A stretch of DNA of 64,000 nucleotides from Nonomuraea antri (GCF_013283785.1 NZ_JABCPZ010000001.1:62001-126000), one strand, 5' to 3'. Positions 16,465 to 25,859 are shown, numbered from the stretch's first letter. Notes: generated from the letters alone by a model not told the origin. Numbers and translations: made by a program.

Positions 16465-17991
16465 ATGAAAGCCGGACGCAAGCAGTGGATCGGGCTGGCC
16501 GTCCTGGTCCTGCCCGTACTCCTGATCTCCGTCGACCTGCACGTGTTGTCCTACGCGCTGCCGTTCATCAGCGCCGATCTGGCGCCCAGCGGCGCCCAGC
16601 TGCTGTGGATCATCGACATCTACCCGTTCATGCTGGCCGGGCTGTTGCTGCCGATGGGCACGCTGGGCGATCGGATCGGCCGGCGACGCCTGCTGATGGC
16701 CGGCGCGGCGGCGTTCGGCGCGGCCTCCGCGGTGGCCGCCTTCTCCCCCAGCGCGGACCTGCTCATCGCCACACGGGCCCTGCTCGGCGTGGGCGGCGCC
16801 ACGCTGATGCCCTCGACGTTGTCGCTGATCCGCAACATGTTCCACGACGACGGCCAGCGCCGGACCGCCATCGCCATCTGGACCGGCGCGTTCGCCGGCG
16901 GCGCCATGCTGGGCCCGCTGATGGGCGGCGCGCTGCTGGAGCACTTCTGGTGGGGTTCGGTGTTCCTGGTGAACCTGCCGGTGATGGCATTGCTGCTGGT
17001 CCTGGCGCCGCTGCTGCTCCCCGAATCGCGTGACCCGCGCCAGAGCCGGTTCGACCTGCTCAGCGTGGCCCTGTCGCTGGGCGCGATCCTGCCCACGATC
17101 TACGGGATCCAGCACCTCGCCCAGGACGGCCTCGGCTGGCCGCCGGCGATGGCCATCGTGATCGGCCTCGCCCTGGGCGTCGCCTTCGTCCGCCGTCAGC
17201 GGGCGCTGGCCGATCCGATGCTGGACGTGCGCCTGTTCGGCAGCCGCGCCTTCACCGCCGCCATCAGCGCCAACACCCTCGGCGTCTTCGCCATGGTCGG
17301 CTCCAGCCTCTTCACCACCCAGTACCTGCAGATGGTGATGGGCGCCCGGCCGCTCATCGCCGGCCTGTACGCGCTGCCCTCCGCCGGGACGGCGATGCTC
17401 GCCGCCGGGCTGGCCCCGGTCCTGGTCCGCAGGATCCGTCCCGGGCTGGTGGTCTGCGTGGGGCTGCTCGTCGGCGCCGCCGGGTTCGCGCTGCTGTCCG
17501 GCCTGGACGTGACCGGTCAGTCCGGACTGCTGATCGCCGGGATCATGCTGATGGCCGGTGGCGTCACCCTGGTGCTGACCGTGTCGTCCGATCTGATCAT
17601 CGCCACCGCCCCGCCGGAGCGTTCCGGCTCGGTCGCCGGGTTGTCGCAGGTGGCCACCGAGTTCGGCGGCGCGCTCGGCATCTCACTGCTGGGCAGCATC
17701 GGCACCGCCGTCTACCGGTCGCACCTCGGCGACACCGGAGCCCCGGCGGCGGCGCTGGACACCCTCGGCGGCGCCCTCGAATCCGCCAGGCACCTGGCCG
17801 GACCCGCGGGCGGCGAACTGGCCGCCGCCGCACGCGCGGCCTTCACCCAAGGCCAGCACTACGCCATGCTCGCCGCCGCCGTGGGCCTGTTCCTGATGGC
17901 ACTGCTCGCGCCGGTCATGCTGCGTTCCGTACGACGCGCGAGCCCGCCGCAGCCCCGTCCCGACCACTCAGGACGGCACGCGATGCGTTAG
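16465..17991 (+). CDS. MFS drug-efflux transporter, 14-helix DHA2 (EmrB/QacA) type
   Basis: 508 residues with about 14 membrane segments. It has the DHA2 motif A region MGTLGDRIGRRRLLMAGA and motif C-like ALLGVGGATLMPSTLSLIRNMF. The ATG has GAGAGG seven bases upstream. Drug:H+ antiport at the cytoplasmic membrane is known for the family. Its stop overlaps the stop of the convergent TetR gene by four bases, and both genes carry a similar dyad upstream, so this is a pump with its own repressor. The substrate is unknown. Confidence 0.93.
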   Translation: MKAGRKQWIGLAVLVLPVLLISVDLHVLSYALPFISADLAPSGAQLLWIIDIYPFMLAGLLLPMGTLGDRIGRRRLLMAGAAAFGAASAVAAFSPSADLLIATRALLGVGGATLMPSTLSLIRNMFHDDGQRRTAIAIWTGAFAGGAMLGPLMGGALLEHFWWGSVFLVNLPVMALLLVLAPLLLPESRDPRQSRFDLLSVALSLGAILPTIYGIQHLAQDGLGWPPAMAIVIGLALGVAFVRRQRALADPMLDVRLFGSRAFTAAISANTLGVFAMVGSSLFTTQYLQMVMGARPLIAGLYALPSAGTAMLAAGLAPVLVRRIRPGLVVCVGLLVGAAGFALLSGLDVTGQSGLLIAGIMLMAGGVTLVLTVSSDLIIATAPPERSGSVAGLSQVATEFGGALGISLLGSIGTAVYRSHLGDTGAPAAALDTLGGALESARHLAGPAGGELAAAARAAFTQGQHYAMLAAAVGLFLMALLAPVMLRSVRRASPPQPRPDHSGRHAMR

Positions 17992-18524
17992 CCGCCGGCC
18001 GCCACGGCCACCGACCTGATGCCCGCGGCCAGCTCATGAGCCGTCGGCGCGTTGTCAGGGTCGATCTGCCAGCGCACCAGCAGCCCGATGAACAGCGTCA
18101 ACAGCACCTGCGCGCCCGCCTCGTCCTGGTGCGGCAGTCGCTGGGCCAGCTCACGCCTGGCCAGCGCCTGCCCTTCGGCCAGGCGGGCGCGCACCTCGGG
18201 CAGATGGGGCGCCTGCGCCAGCGTCTCGACGTTGGCGCGCCACGCCGTCGGCTTGGCCCGGAAGGACTCGATCAGTTCCCCCCAGAACGCCTCGAACCAC
18301 TCCTTGGAGTCGTCGGGGAAGGCCTTCAGCACCTCCGCCACCGCCTCCCCGGTCACCTCGATCATCGCCTGGGTGAGCAGGGCGTCCTTGGAGCGGTAGT
18401 GATAGTTGATCGCGGCGAGGTTGCTGCCGGAGACGGCGACGATGTCCCTGACCGTCGTGCGGGCATACCCGCGCTCGGACAGGCACTGCTTGGCCGCGGC
18501 GAGCAAATCCTCAGGAACTCCCAC
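17988..18524 (-). CDS. TetR-family repressor of the MFS pump
   Basis: 178 residues from GTG 18524; a longer frame to 18575 would run across the operator dyad and is not preferred. The helix-turn-helix is ARTTVRDIVAVSGSNLAAINYHYRSKDALL. The C-terminal ligand-binding domain (FEAFWGELIESFRAKPTAWRA) resembles the group with TetR_C-type domains. It converges with the efflux gene, with a TTAG stop overlap. Confidence 0.88.
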   Translation of the reverse strand: MGVPEDLLAAAKQCLSERGYARTTVRDIVAVSGSNLAAINYHYRSKDALLTQAMIEVTGEAVAEVLKAFPDDSKEWFEAFWGELIESFRAKPTAWRANVETLAQAPHLPEVRARLAEGQALARRELAQRLPHQDEAGAQVLLTLFIGLLVRWQIDPDNAPTAHELAAGIRSVAVAAGG

Positions 18525-18547
18525 GCGGGCGATCCTACCAGCGCCGC

Positions 18548-18559
18548 AAACAATCGTTT
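18548..18559. promoter_or_regulatory. TetR-type operator candidate upstream of the repressor
   Basis: AAACAATCGTTT lies 24 bases before the GTG start of the TetR gene and resembles AAACATTTGTTT in front of the pump. Both have the form AAACA-N2-3-GTTT, so one repressor could bind both. Confidence 0.5.
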
Positions 18560-18579
18560 CAAACGCCTGCTTCAACCGC

Positions 18580-21396
18580 TCAGTGCGCGTGGCTGTGCAG
18601 CAGCGGGTCGTCCAGCATGACGTGGACCTGCGCCGGGGTCATCCCGGACCCCTGACGCAGGCATTCGGCCAGCTCGTCCGCGGGGAGCGCCTGGCGGATC
18701 AGTGCCACGCGCTCCTGCCCGTCCACCGGGTCCATCTCCAGCGGCGAGAAGCCGACCCTGGCCGCGCGTGCCTCGACCGCGCCGAGCAGCCGCGCGCCGT
18801 CGTGCGGCCGGCCGAGCGCGGTCAGCGCGGCGGCCACCGTGTGCACCCCCACCAGCCAGGACGTGACGTCCCTGTCGTCGTGCAGCAGGCGCAGCGTCGC
18901 CAGGCCCGCGCGCAGCACCCGGTCGGCGCGGCCCAGCTTCAGGTCGATCTTCATGAGCAGCCAGGTGGACGAGGCGATCACGAACCGGTGCCCGCTCTCC
19001 TCCGCCACGGTCAGCGACTCGGTCAGCGACTCCCTGGCCTCGCCCACCTCGCCGCAGAACAGCAGCAGCATGCCCAGGCCCATCAGCGCCTCGGCCTCCA
19101 GCCAGCGCAGTCCGGCCACCTTGGACAGGTCGAGCGCGATCCTGGCCTCGGCCACCGCGTTCGGCATGCCGCAGATCCCGCCGAACAGCGCCCGGTACGT
19201 CAGCGCCTGGGCCTCCGCGACCAGGTTGCCCGCCTCCCTGCTGATCTCGGCGGCCTCCCCTGCGGTGCGGTGCGCGGCGGCGAAGTCACCGGCCAGGTAG
19301 TACAGGCCGGCCATGCCGATCACCGGCAGCGTCCTGGTCTCCGGCGGCGTGTCGGGCGACAGCTCCATGGCCGCCGACAGCCAGCCCAGGCCCTCGGCCA
19401 CGTGTCCCCTGCGGTACCAGAACCACGACAGCGCGCCGCTCAGCCGCAGCGCGTACTCGCCTTCGCCGGCCAGCAGCGCCGAGGTGAACGCGGCGCGGTG
19501 TTCCGGCTGGTCCGACATGAGCACGTCCATGGCGGGCGTGGCCTGGTCGCCGCGCAGGCGCGCCTCGGCGGCCTGGGCCCTGGCCAGCACCCAGGCGCGG
19601 TGCGCGGCCTGGGTCGCGGTCAGCTCGGCCGGGTCCTGCTTGGCGCGGGCGAACTCCTTGAGCGTCTCCAGCATCCGGTAGCGCCGCGGCGAGGTGCCCG
19701 GCTCCACCGCGACCAGCGACTTGCGCACCAGCGCGCGCACCCCGGCCAGCACCGGACGCCCGCACACGGCCGCCGCCGCGTCCAGGTCGAAGCCGGCGGC
19801 GAACACGGCGAGCCGGTGGAACAGCTCGCGCTCGGCGGGTTCGAGCAGGTCGTAGCTCCACTCCACGGTCTGGGCGAGCGTCTGGTGGCGGCGCGGTCCG
19901 GGGCCGGAGGTGAGCACGGCGAAGCGGTCGTCCATCGAGGCCAGCATCTGCTCGATCGACAACATGCGGCACTGGCCGGCGGCCAGCTCGACGGCCAGCG
20001 GCAGTCCGTCGAGCCCGGCGCACAGGAGGCCCGCCTGCTCCAGCTCGGCGGACGTCGGCTGCCAGCCGGGGGTGGCGGCCCTGGCCCTGGTCAGGAACAG
20101 GTCGCGGGACTCGGCCCGGGACAGCGGGGGCACGTCGTACAGTGCCTCGCCGGGCACGCCGAGCGTCTCTCGGCTGGTGGCCAGGACGCGCAGGTCGCTC
20201 GCGCCGGCCAGCAGCCCGCTCACCGCGGTCCCGACCGCCTCGACCAGGTGCTCGCAGTTGTCCAGCACCAGCAGCGGCCCGCGCCCGCGCAGCGCCAGGG
20301 CGATGCGGTCGATGGCGGGCGGGCCGGACAATCCGAGCGCCTGGGCGATGGTGGCGGGCAGCAGCGCGGGGTCGCTGAGCCCGGCCAGCTCGATCAGCCA
20401 GGGGCCGTCGGCGTCGGTACGCGCGTGCGCGGTCTCCAGCGCCAGCCTGGTCTTGCCGATGCCGCCCGGACCGGTCAGCGTTACCAGCCTGTGCTCGGCC
20501 AGCAGCGCGGTCACCTGCGCGATCTCGATGTCCCTGCCGACCAGCCCGGTTACCGGGAACGGCAGGTTCCTGCCCGGCTCGCGCGCGGCGGGCGCGGCGG
20601 CGGTCTCCGGCCTGGCGGGCGCGGGGGCGGGCAGCAGCGAATCGTCCTGGGCGAGCACGGCGGACTCCAGCTCGCGCAGCGCCGGGCCGGGGTCGAGGCC
20701 CAGCTCCTCGGCGAGCACTCCCCTGGCCGCGCGCAGCGCCGCCAGGGCGTCTCCCTGCCGGCCCGCGCGGTACAGCGCCAGCACGAGCAGTTCCCATGCA
20801 CGTTCGCTGGTGGGCTGCTCGGCGGTGAGTTTCTCCAGCTCGGGGACCACGGCGGCGTGCCTGCCCAGCGCGAGCTGCGCCGCGCACAGGCTCTCCCTGG
20901 CCGACAGGTACAGCCCTTCCAGCCGGGCGATCTCCGGCACCGCGAACGCCGCGGCGGCGAACTCGCCGTACGGCTGGCCGCCCCACAGCCGGACGGCCTG
21001 GCCGAGGACGGTCGCCGCGTCGTCGGCCGCGCCGCTCTCCAGCAGCAGTTGCCCCTCGCCGATCAGCCGGACGAACCGCTCGGCGTCCACCGCCTCTGCC
21101 TCGACCCGCAGCGTGTAGCCGTTGCCCACCCGGGCCAGGACGTCGGAAGGCGTCCTGTTCGTCCGGTCGGGTTCGAGCGCCTTGCGCAGCCTGGCGATGT
21201 AGGAATGCAGGGTGGGCATCGAGGGCGGTTCGTCGTTGCCCCAGGCCGCGTCGAGGACCCGTTCGGCCGAGACCACCTGGCCGCGTGCGGCCACCAGAAC
21301 CGCGAGCACCGCTCGCTGCCTCAGGCCGCCGAGCGCGACCTCCACCCCGTCGACCTCGGCCGTTATCGGGCCGAGCACGTTGACGCGCAGCGCCAC
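18580..21396 (-). CDS. AfsR-like SARP regulator (winged helix, BTAD, NB-ARC, TPR)
   Basis: 938 residues from a GTG with AGAGG six bases upstream. Residues 1-95 form an OmpR-type winged helix (VNVLGPITAEVDGVEVALGGLRQRAVLAVL). Residues about 96-245 are the BTAD domain (GEFAAAAFAVPEIARLEGLY, ELGLDPGPALRELE). A P-loop TGPGGIGKTRLA is near residue 305, with Walker B PLLVLDNCEHLVE. TPR-like helices fill residues 600-938. The domain order and length match AfsR-like activators of secondary metabolism. It lies 84 bases downstream of a second BTAD regulator on the same strand. Its target genes are unknown. Confidence 0.93.
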   Translation of the reverse strand: MALRVNVLGPITAEVDGVEVALGGLRQRAVLAVLVAARGQVVSAERVLDAAWGNDEPPSMPTLHSYIARLRKALEPDRTNRTPSDVLARVGNGYTLRVEAEAVDAERFVRLIGEGQLLLESGAADDAATVLGQAVRLWGGQPYGEFAAAAFAVPEIARLEGLYLSARESLCAAQLALGRHAAVVPELEKLTAEQPTSERAWELLVLALYRAGRQGDALAALRAARGVLAEELGLDPGPALRELESAVLAQDDSLLPAPAPARPETAAAPAAREPGRNLPFPVTGLVGRDIEIAQVTALLAEHRLVTLTGPGGIGKTRLALETAHARTDADGPWLIELAGLSDPALLPATIAQALGLSGPPAIDRIALALRGRGPLLVLDNCEHLVEAVGTAVSGLLAGASDLRVLATSRETLGVPGEALYDVPPLSRAESRDLFLTRARAATPGWQPTSAELEQAGLLCAGLDGLPLAVELAAGQCRMLSIEQMLASMDDRFAVLTSGPGPRRHQTLAQTVEWSYDLLEPAERELFHRLAVFAAGFDLDAAAAVCGRPVLAGVRALVRKSLVAVEPGTSPRRYRMLETLKEFARAKQDPAELTATQAAHRAWVLARAQAAEARLRGDQATPAMDVLMSDQPEHRAAFTSALLAGEGEYALRLSGALSWFWYRRGHVAEGLGWLSAAMELSPDTPPETRTLPVIGMAGLYYLAGDFAAAHRTAGEAAEISREAGNLVAEAQALTYRALFGGICGMPNAVAEARIALDLSKVAGLRWLEAEALMGLGMLLLFCGEVGEARESLTESLTVAEESGHRFVIASSTWLLMKIDLKLGRADRVLRAGLATLRLLHDDRDVTSWLVGVHTVAAALTALGRPHDGARLLGAVEARAARVGFSPLEMDPVDGQERVALIRQALPADELAECLRQGSGMTPAQVHVMLDDPLLHSHAH

Positions 21397-21480
21397 TTCC
21401 CACCTCTGGTTCCGCCGCCCAGGCCCCAGCGTGCGGCCTGGTCAACGAAGCTTAGATGAGATTTAGCGAGAAATGTCCAG

Positions 21481-24400
21481 TTACCGGCTGGTAGCCAATC
21501 GTAGTTGCGCCCGGACCGGAATCTCCCGCGCGGCCGCCGCCGCCCGATCGCGCCACCAGGTCAGGCCGTTCCTGTCGGCCAGCCGCTCCAACGCGGTCAG
21601 ATGCTCGATCGCCGAGCGGTGCCTGCCGAGCGCCGAGGCCAGCAGCGCCAGGAACCAGTCGACCGGCCCCAGGCAGATCACCGCCGACAGCGCCGAGATC
21701 CGCCCGCTGTACGGCGACAGCGTCGCGTACGCGGCACGGCACTCGTGCACCCGGCCGAGCGCGGCCACGGCGGCGGCCCGCAGGCAGGTCATCGACAACC
21801 ACGACCAGTCGAGCGGCGGCGCGGCGCGCGGGCCGCCGTTCAGCCGCCTGGCCTCCTCCAGCCGGCCGAGCGCGGACAGGCGCAGCGTGTCGGCGTCGTG
21901 GTCGAGCGTGGGATGCACGCCGCGGATGGCCTCGATGAGCGGCCCGGTCCCGGCCATCGTGCCGCGGTGGAAGTTCAGCCCGAGCCTGCCCATGGCCACG
22001 GTCGGCCGGGCGTGCCAGACTCCGACGTGCTCGGTCTGCGCCTCGGCCTCGGCGTACATGCGTTCCGCCGCGTCGAAGCGGCCGTCGAGCGCGTACCTGT
22101 TGGCCCGCCAGAGCGTGTGCTGGAAGCGCGGCCAGGGCAGCGGCAGCCGTTCGAGCAGCGTCTCGCAGCGGGTGGCGGCCTGGTCGGCGCCCTGGAGGTC
22201 GAACATCTCCAGCCGGTTGTGCGTGTCCATCATCCTGGCCAGCAGCTCGAAGCCGGGGCTGCCGGCCGTGGCCGCCAGCTCGTGCAGCTCGTCGGTGATC
22301 TGCAGCAGCTCGGGCACGTGCCTGGGCTGGGGCAGCGCCTGGTGCCTGGCGTTGAGCGTGCGCATCAGCAGGCGGGGCTCGCCCAGGCGGCGGGCCATGG
22401 CCACGGCCCGCGCCGACAGGGTGTCGCAGCGCGGGTCGCCGGTGCCGTCGTACAGCTCCTGGGCCAGGCCGGCCAGCAGCATGGCGCGTTCCGGGGCGTC
22501 GGCGCCGGGCAGGTCGGCCAGCGCGGTCTCCAGCCGGTGCACCAGCCGCAGCTCGACGGCCTCGTAGGGGTCTCTGAGCGTCCAGACGGCGGGGATGTCG
22601 AGCGCGGTCAGCGCGCGGATCAGCAGCTCGCGGCCGGTGTCACGGCTCGTCACTCCGACCCGGTCGGCCGCCCTGATCGCCGCGGCCCTGGCCTCCCTGG
22701 CGGCGATCGGGTCACCGGCCCGCAGCAACGACCTGACCTGGCGCAGCAGCAGCTCCACGTGCTCGGCGGGATCGCCGCCAGAGGCGTCGTGCGCGGCGAT
22801 GGCCTGGCCCAGCCAGGTGGCCGCCTCGCGGTAGGCCAGGCGAAGATCGGCCTGGTCGGCCGCGGCCACCGCCCACCGCACGGCCTCGCCGTAGGCGGCC
22901 GGACCCGCCTGGACGGCGTGGTGCGCGATGACCGCCACGTCGGCGCCCGGCCGCTCGGCCAGCGCCCGCGCCAGGTCGCGGTGCACGGCGGCCTTGCGCA
23001 GCGGCGGCACGTCCAGCACCAGCGTCTCCCGGACCAGGTCATGTGCGAAGGCCAGCCGGCCGCTGGTGGACAACCCGGCACGTTCCGCCCGATCGCCCGC
23101 GGTCACCAGCAGGCCGGCGCGTACCGCCAGGTCGAGGGCGTCGTAGGTGTCCTCGCCAGCCGCCCTGGCCACGATCGCCGGGTCGAACTCCCTGCCGAGC
23201 AGCGCGGCCACCACCAGGGCCGGCCGCAGCCCGGGCAGCGCGTCGAGCCGCATGCGCACCAGCTCGGTGACGGCCTCGGGGACGGCGTCCGCCCGCTCGT
23301 CCACGGCCAGCAGCTTGACGCTCTCCCGCAGGAAGAACGGGTTGCCGCCGGTGTAGCCGGTCATCCGCAGCGCGGACTCCTCGTCCAGCTCGACGCCCAG
23401 GTCGGCGGCCAGCTCGCGGGCGGCGTCCGGGTTCAGCCCGGTCAGGCGCAGCCGCAGCAGGTCGTAGCGGAAGAGGCGGTTCAGCGGGTCGTCGGTGCCG
23501 CTGCGGTACGCGGTGACCAGCGTCAGGTCGCCCTCGCGGGTGCCGTTCAGCACGAGCAGGTCCCTGAGCAGGTCCAGCGAGGCCGGGTCGGCCCACTGCA
23601 GGTCGTCCAGGACGATCACCAGCGGCCTGACCCGCGACGCCGTGGCCAGCCACCGGGCGATGGCCTGGTTGCGGCGCAGCAGCAGCGCGTCGTGCGCGCC
23701 GTCGGAGCGTTCGCCGTCGAGCAGCCCGGCCAGCGCCCGCCGGTCGGCCGGCGGGCAGTGCCGCTCCAGCGACTCGAACACCTGCATCCACGGCCACAGC
23801 GGCGGCGTGCCCTCGGCGTCGTGGCAGCGGCCCCAGAGCACGAGCCTGCCCTGACCGGCGCAGTGCGCGTCGAACGCTTCGAGCAGCCGCGTCTTGCCGA
23901 TCCCCGGCTCGCCGCTCACCGCGGCCACCGCCAGGCCGGCGCGCGTGGCCTTGCCCGGCAGCGCCGTCAGCTCGGCGAGCTGCTGGTCACGCCCGCGCAA
24001 CGCGAGCCCGGCCCCCGCGAGCCGGGCCGCAGCAGGCTCGCTGACCAAGGCCGATGGCTGGTCGTTCGCCGGCTCCAGCGACTCCACCTGCCGCAGGATG
24101 TCCTCCTGCAGCGCGCGCAGCTCGGGCCCCGGGTCCAGGCCGAGCTGGCCGGCCAGCAGCTCGGCGGCCCTGCGCAGCACGTTCAGCGCCTCCGCCTGGC
24201 GGCCCGTCCGGTACAGCGCCAGCGCCAGCAGGCACCACAGCCGCTCGCGCAGCGGGTTGGCGGCCGTCTCCGCCTCCAGGTCGGTGATGGCCGACTGCGG
24301 GCGGCCCAGGTCGAGCAGCGCGCGGGCCCGCCGCTCGACCGCGACCAGGCGCAGCTCGCACAGCCTGCCCACCTCGGTGAGCGCCCACCGCTCGTCGGCG

Positions 24401-24825
24401 AACTCGCCGTACGGCGTGCCGCGCCACAGCGCCAGCGCCTCCTCCAGGCACTCGAGCGCCTCCCTGGACGCGCGGAACTCCGCCCGGTTGATCAGCTCGG
24501 CGAACCTGCCCGCGTCCACGTCGGCGGTGGCGAGCAGGTACCCGGGCGCCCTGGCCACCAGCAGCTTGGCCGGCGTACGCGGGCTCCGGTCCGGCTCGAC
24601 GGCCCGGCGCAGGTTCGACACGTACGAGTGCAGGGTCGGCAGCGCGCTGGGCGGGGCGGCGTCGCCGTACAGGTCGTGGATCAGGGTGTCGGTGGAGACC
24701 ACCGCGCCGCGGGCGACCAGCAGTCGCGCCAGCACCGCCCGCGGCCGGGGGCCACCCAGGCCGCGGACCGGACCACCGTCGTCGCCGCGCACCTCCAGCG
24801 GCCCCAGAACTCGGAATTCCACCAC
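21481..24825 (-). CDS. Large BTAD/AAA regulator (winged helix, BTAD, AAA-16 ATPase, TPR)
   Basis: 1114 residues from GTG 24825. The N-terminal winged helix (FRVLGPLEVRGDDGGPVRG) and BTAD domain (GEFADERWALTEVGRLCELR, QLGLDPGPELRALQE) occupy residues 1-250. An AAA-16 type ATPase follows, with P-loop SGEPGIGKTRLLEAF near residue 305 and Walker B PLVIVLDDLQWADPASL. The remaining 550 residues are helical and TPR-like. There is no C-terminal LuxR helix-turn-helix, so this is a SARP-LAL hybrid of the kind found in secondary-metabolite regulation. Nine-base direct repeats lie immediately upstream (24848-24881). No biosynthetic cluster is adjacent. Confidence 0.92.
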   Translation of the reverse strand: MVEFRVLGPLEVRGDDGGPVRGLGGPRPRAVLARLLVARGAVVSTDTLIHDLYGDAAPPSALPTLHSYVSNLRRAVEPDRSPRTPAKLLVARAPGYLLATADVDAGRFAELINRAEFRASREALECLEEALALWRGTPYGEFADERWALTEVGRLCELRLVAVERRARALLDLGRPQSAITDLEAETAANPLRERLWCLLALALYRTGRQAEALNVLRRAAELLAGQLGLDPGPELRALQEDILRQVESLEPANDQPSALVSEPAAARLAGAGLALRGRDQQLAELTALPGKATRAGLAVAAVSGEPGIGKTRLLEAFDAHCAGQGRLVLWGRCHDAEGTPPLWPWMQVFESLERHCPPADRRALAGLLDGERSDGAHDALLLRRNQAIARWLATASRVRPLVIVLDDLQWADPASLDLLRDLLVLNGTREGDLTLVTAYRSGTDDPLNRLFRYDLLRLRLTGLNPDAARELAADLGVELDEESALRMTGYTGGNPFFLRESVKLLAVDERADAVPEAVTELVRMRLDALPGLRPALVVAALLGREFDPAIVARAAGEDTYDALDLAVRAGLLVTAGDRAERAGLSTSGRLAFAHDLVRETLVLDVPPLRKAAVHRDLARALAERPGADVAVIAHHAVQAGPAAYGEAVRWAVAAADQADLRLAYREAATWLGQAIAAHDASGGDPAEHVELLLRQVRSLLRAGDPIAAREARAAAIRAADRVGVTSRDTGRELLIRALTALDIPAVWTLRDPYEAVELRLVHRLETALADLPGADAPERAMLLAGLAQELYDGTGDPRCDTLSARAVAMARRLGEPRLLMRTLNARHQALPQPRHVPELLQITDELHELAATAGSPGFELLARMMDTHNRLEMFDLQGADQAATRCETLLERLPLPWPRFQHTLWRANRYALDGRFDAAERMYAEAEAQTEHVGVWHARPTVAMGRLGLNFHRGTMAGTGPLIEAIRGVHPTLDHDADTLRLSALGRLEEARRLNGGPRAAPPLDWSWLSMTCLRAAAVAALGRVHECRAAYATLSPYSGRISALSAVICLGPVDWFLALLASALGRHRSAIEHLTALERLADRNGLTWWRDRAAAAAREIPVRAQLRLATSR

Positions 24826-24847
24826 GACGGGCAGTGTGCCGCAGCGG

Positions 24848-24881
24848 ACTTGAAGAAGACTGGAAGGACTGGAAGGACTAG
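24848..24881. repeat. Direct repeats upstream of the BTAD/AAA regulator
   Basis: Units ACTTGAAGAAG, ACTGGAAGG, ACTGGAAGG and ACTAGG follow one another just ahead of the GTG at 24825 and across the stop codon of the upstream gene. SARP proteins bind direct repeats, so this could be an autoregulatory site, although the nine-base period is shorter than the classical eleven. Confidence 0.5.
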
Positions 24882-25366
24882 GCGCTGCTCTTCATCGCGG
24901 GGCTCGTCATGGCGGGTTCGGCCGCCGGCGGCCGCCGTGGCCCGCGTGGCAGCGCGAACCAGGTGGCCTTGCCGAGCAGTCCGGGGCTGGTGACGTATCG
25001 CTGCGGGTGGCAGCCGTAGAAGCCCTCGGACAACGCGGCGACGATGTGCAATCCGCGCCCGTGCTCGGCGCGCGGGTCGGCCGCCCCGGGCTCGGGCAGC
25101 GCCGTGTTGCTGTCGACCACCGCGCATCGGATCTCCTCGGTGTCGACGTGCAACACCAGCTCGTACGGCGCGGCCCCGTACAGGAAAGCGTTCGTGATCA
25201 GTTCGCTGACCATCAGGACGGCGTCGTCGACGAGCTCGGCAGGCAGCCCGAGCCCCGACAACTCCGCACGGACGATCGATCGGGAGTGTCCGACGGCCTG
25301 AGCTTCCTCACGCACCGGCCACACGTTGCGCATCCGGCTCGGCCGAGCTGATCGCAGCCTGGTCAT
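24878..25366 (-). CDS. RsbW-like ATP-binding protein (anti-sigma/HATPase_c_2)
   Basis: 162 residues from ATG 25366, which has GGAAAG upstream; a longer frame to 25534 lacks family similarity. It is a small GHKL ATPase: N box DDAVLMVSELITNAFLYGAAP, G1 VVDSNTALPEPG, G2 EHGRGLHIV, and a terminal GKATWFALP strand. Actinomycetes encode dozens of these stand-alone kinases, which act in partner-switching on sigma factors or anti-anti-sigma factors. No sigma factor or STAS protein is adjacent. It lies 52 bases upstream of the BTAD/AAA regulator on the same strand and could be cotranscribed with it. Confidence 0.87.
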   Translation of the reverse strand: MTRLRSARPSRMRNVWPVREEAQAVGHSRSIVRAELSGLGLPAELVDDAVLMVSELITNAFLYGAAPYELVLHVDTEEIRCAVVDSNTALPEPGAADPRAEHGRGLHIVAALSEGFYGCHPQRYVTSPGLLGKATWFALPRGPRRPPAAEPAMTSPAMKSSA

Positions 25367-25625
25367 GGCATCTCTTTCCGAGGCGGCGGGGCAACGAATG
25401 CGGGTTCGGCTCAGCACGGTGACCCCTGCCTCTGAGAGTGAACGGATGCGGCTGTCCAAACGTGTACGCACGGATGGCCGCTCCGGTTCACCCATCGATA
25501 GGAGAAAGTGCAACTTTTTCGGAACACCGGTCAATCCCGGCGAGCGCGACTATCGTGAGAAAGGCGTGAGTGGGACCGCCTCCTCCTGACGCATCACGTA
25601 GGCGAGCCGTGGCGAGGAGATCGGC
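25367..25625. other. 259-base divergent promoter region
   Basis: This separates the RsbW-like gene (minus) from the small-protein operon (plus). It holds one small dyad, AAAGTGCAACTTT, at about 25504-25516. No convincing sigma-70 hexamer pair, RNA gene or open frame is seen. Confidence 0.4.
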
Positions 25626-25859
25626 ATGCCTGACCTGAATCGGGAGGCGATGCAGGCAGCGGTGACACGCATCCAGAAGCTGTCCGACGACAACTGGTGG
25701 ACGCTGAATCCGTCCTGCACGCTGATGACCAGAGAAGCCTGGGTGGGGCCGACAGGCAATCGCTTCAACCAGGCCGTTCACAGCCGGGAGCGCGAGCTGC
25801 GCGCGATGCTCTCCCAGGCCGTCGCGTCCGCCAGAGAGAAGCTGGCGGGCATGCCATGA
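25626..25859 (+). CDS. Small WXG100-like protein (tentative)
   Basis: 77 residues; GAGGAG lies six bases before the ATG. Two helices flank a turn that contains WVGPTGNRFNQAV, reminiscent of the W-x-G turn of WXG100 proteins followed by an amphipathic helix (RERELRAMLSQAVASAREKL). Many actinomycete loci of this kind encode a short WXG-like protein followed by a larger partner. The stop overlaps the start of the next gene in an ATGA, so the two are made together. No ESX secretion component is present in the window. The assignment rests on pattern only. Confidence 0.6.
   Translation: MPDLNREAMQAAVTRIQKLSDDNWWTLNPSCTLMTREAWVGPTGNRFNQAVHSRERELRAMLSQAVASAREKLAGMP

Noticed and set aside
21505-24993. 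1162-residue frame antisense to the BTAD/AAA regulator
   Set aside because: Gln/Arg/Pro/Gly-rich shadow without start signal or motif; the minus-strand gene shows winged-helix, BTAD and Walker motifs.
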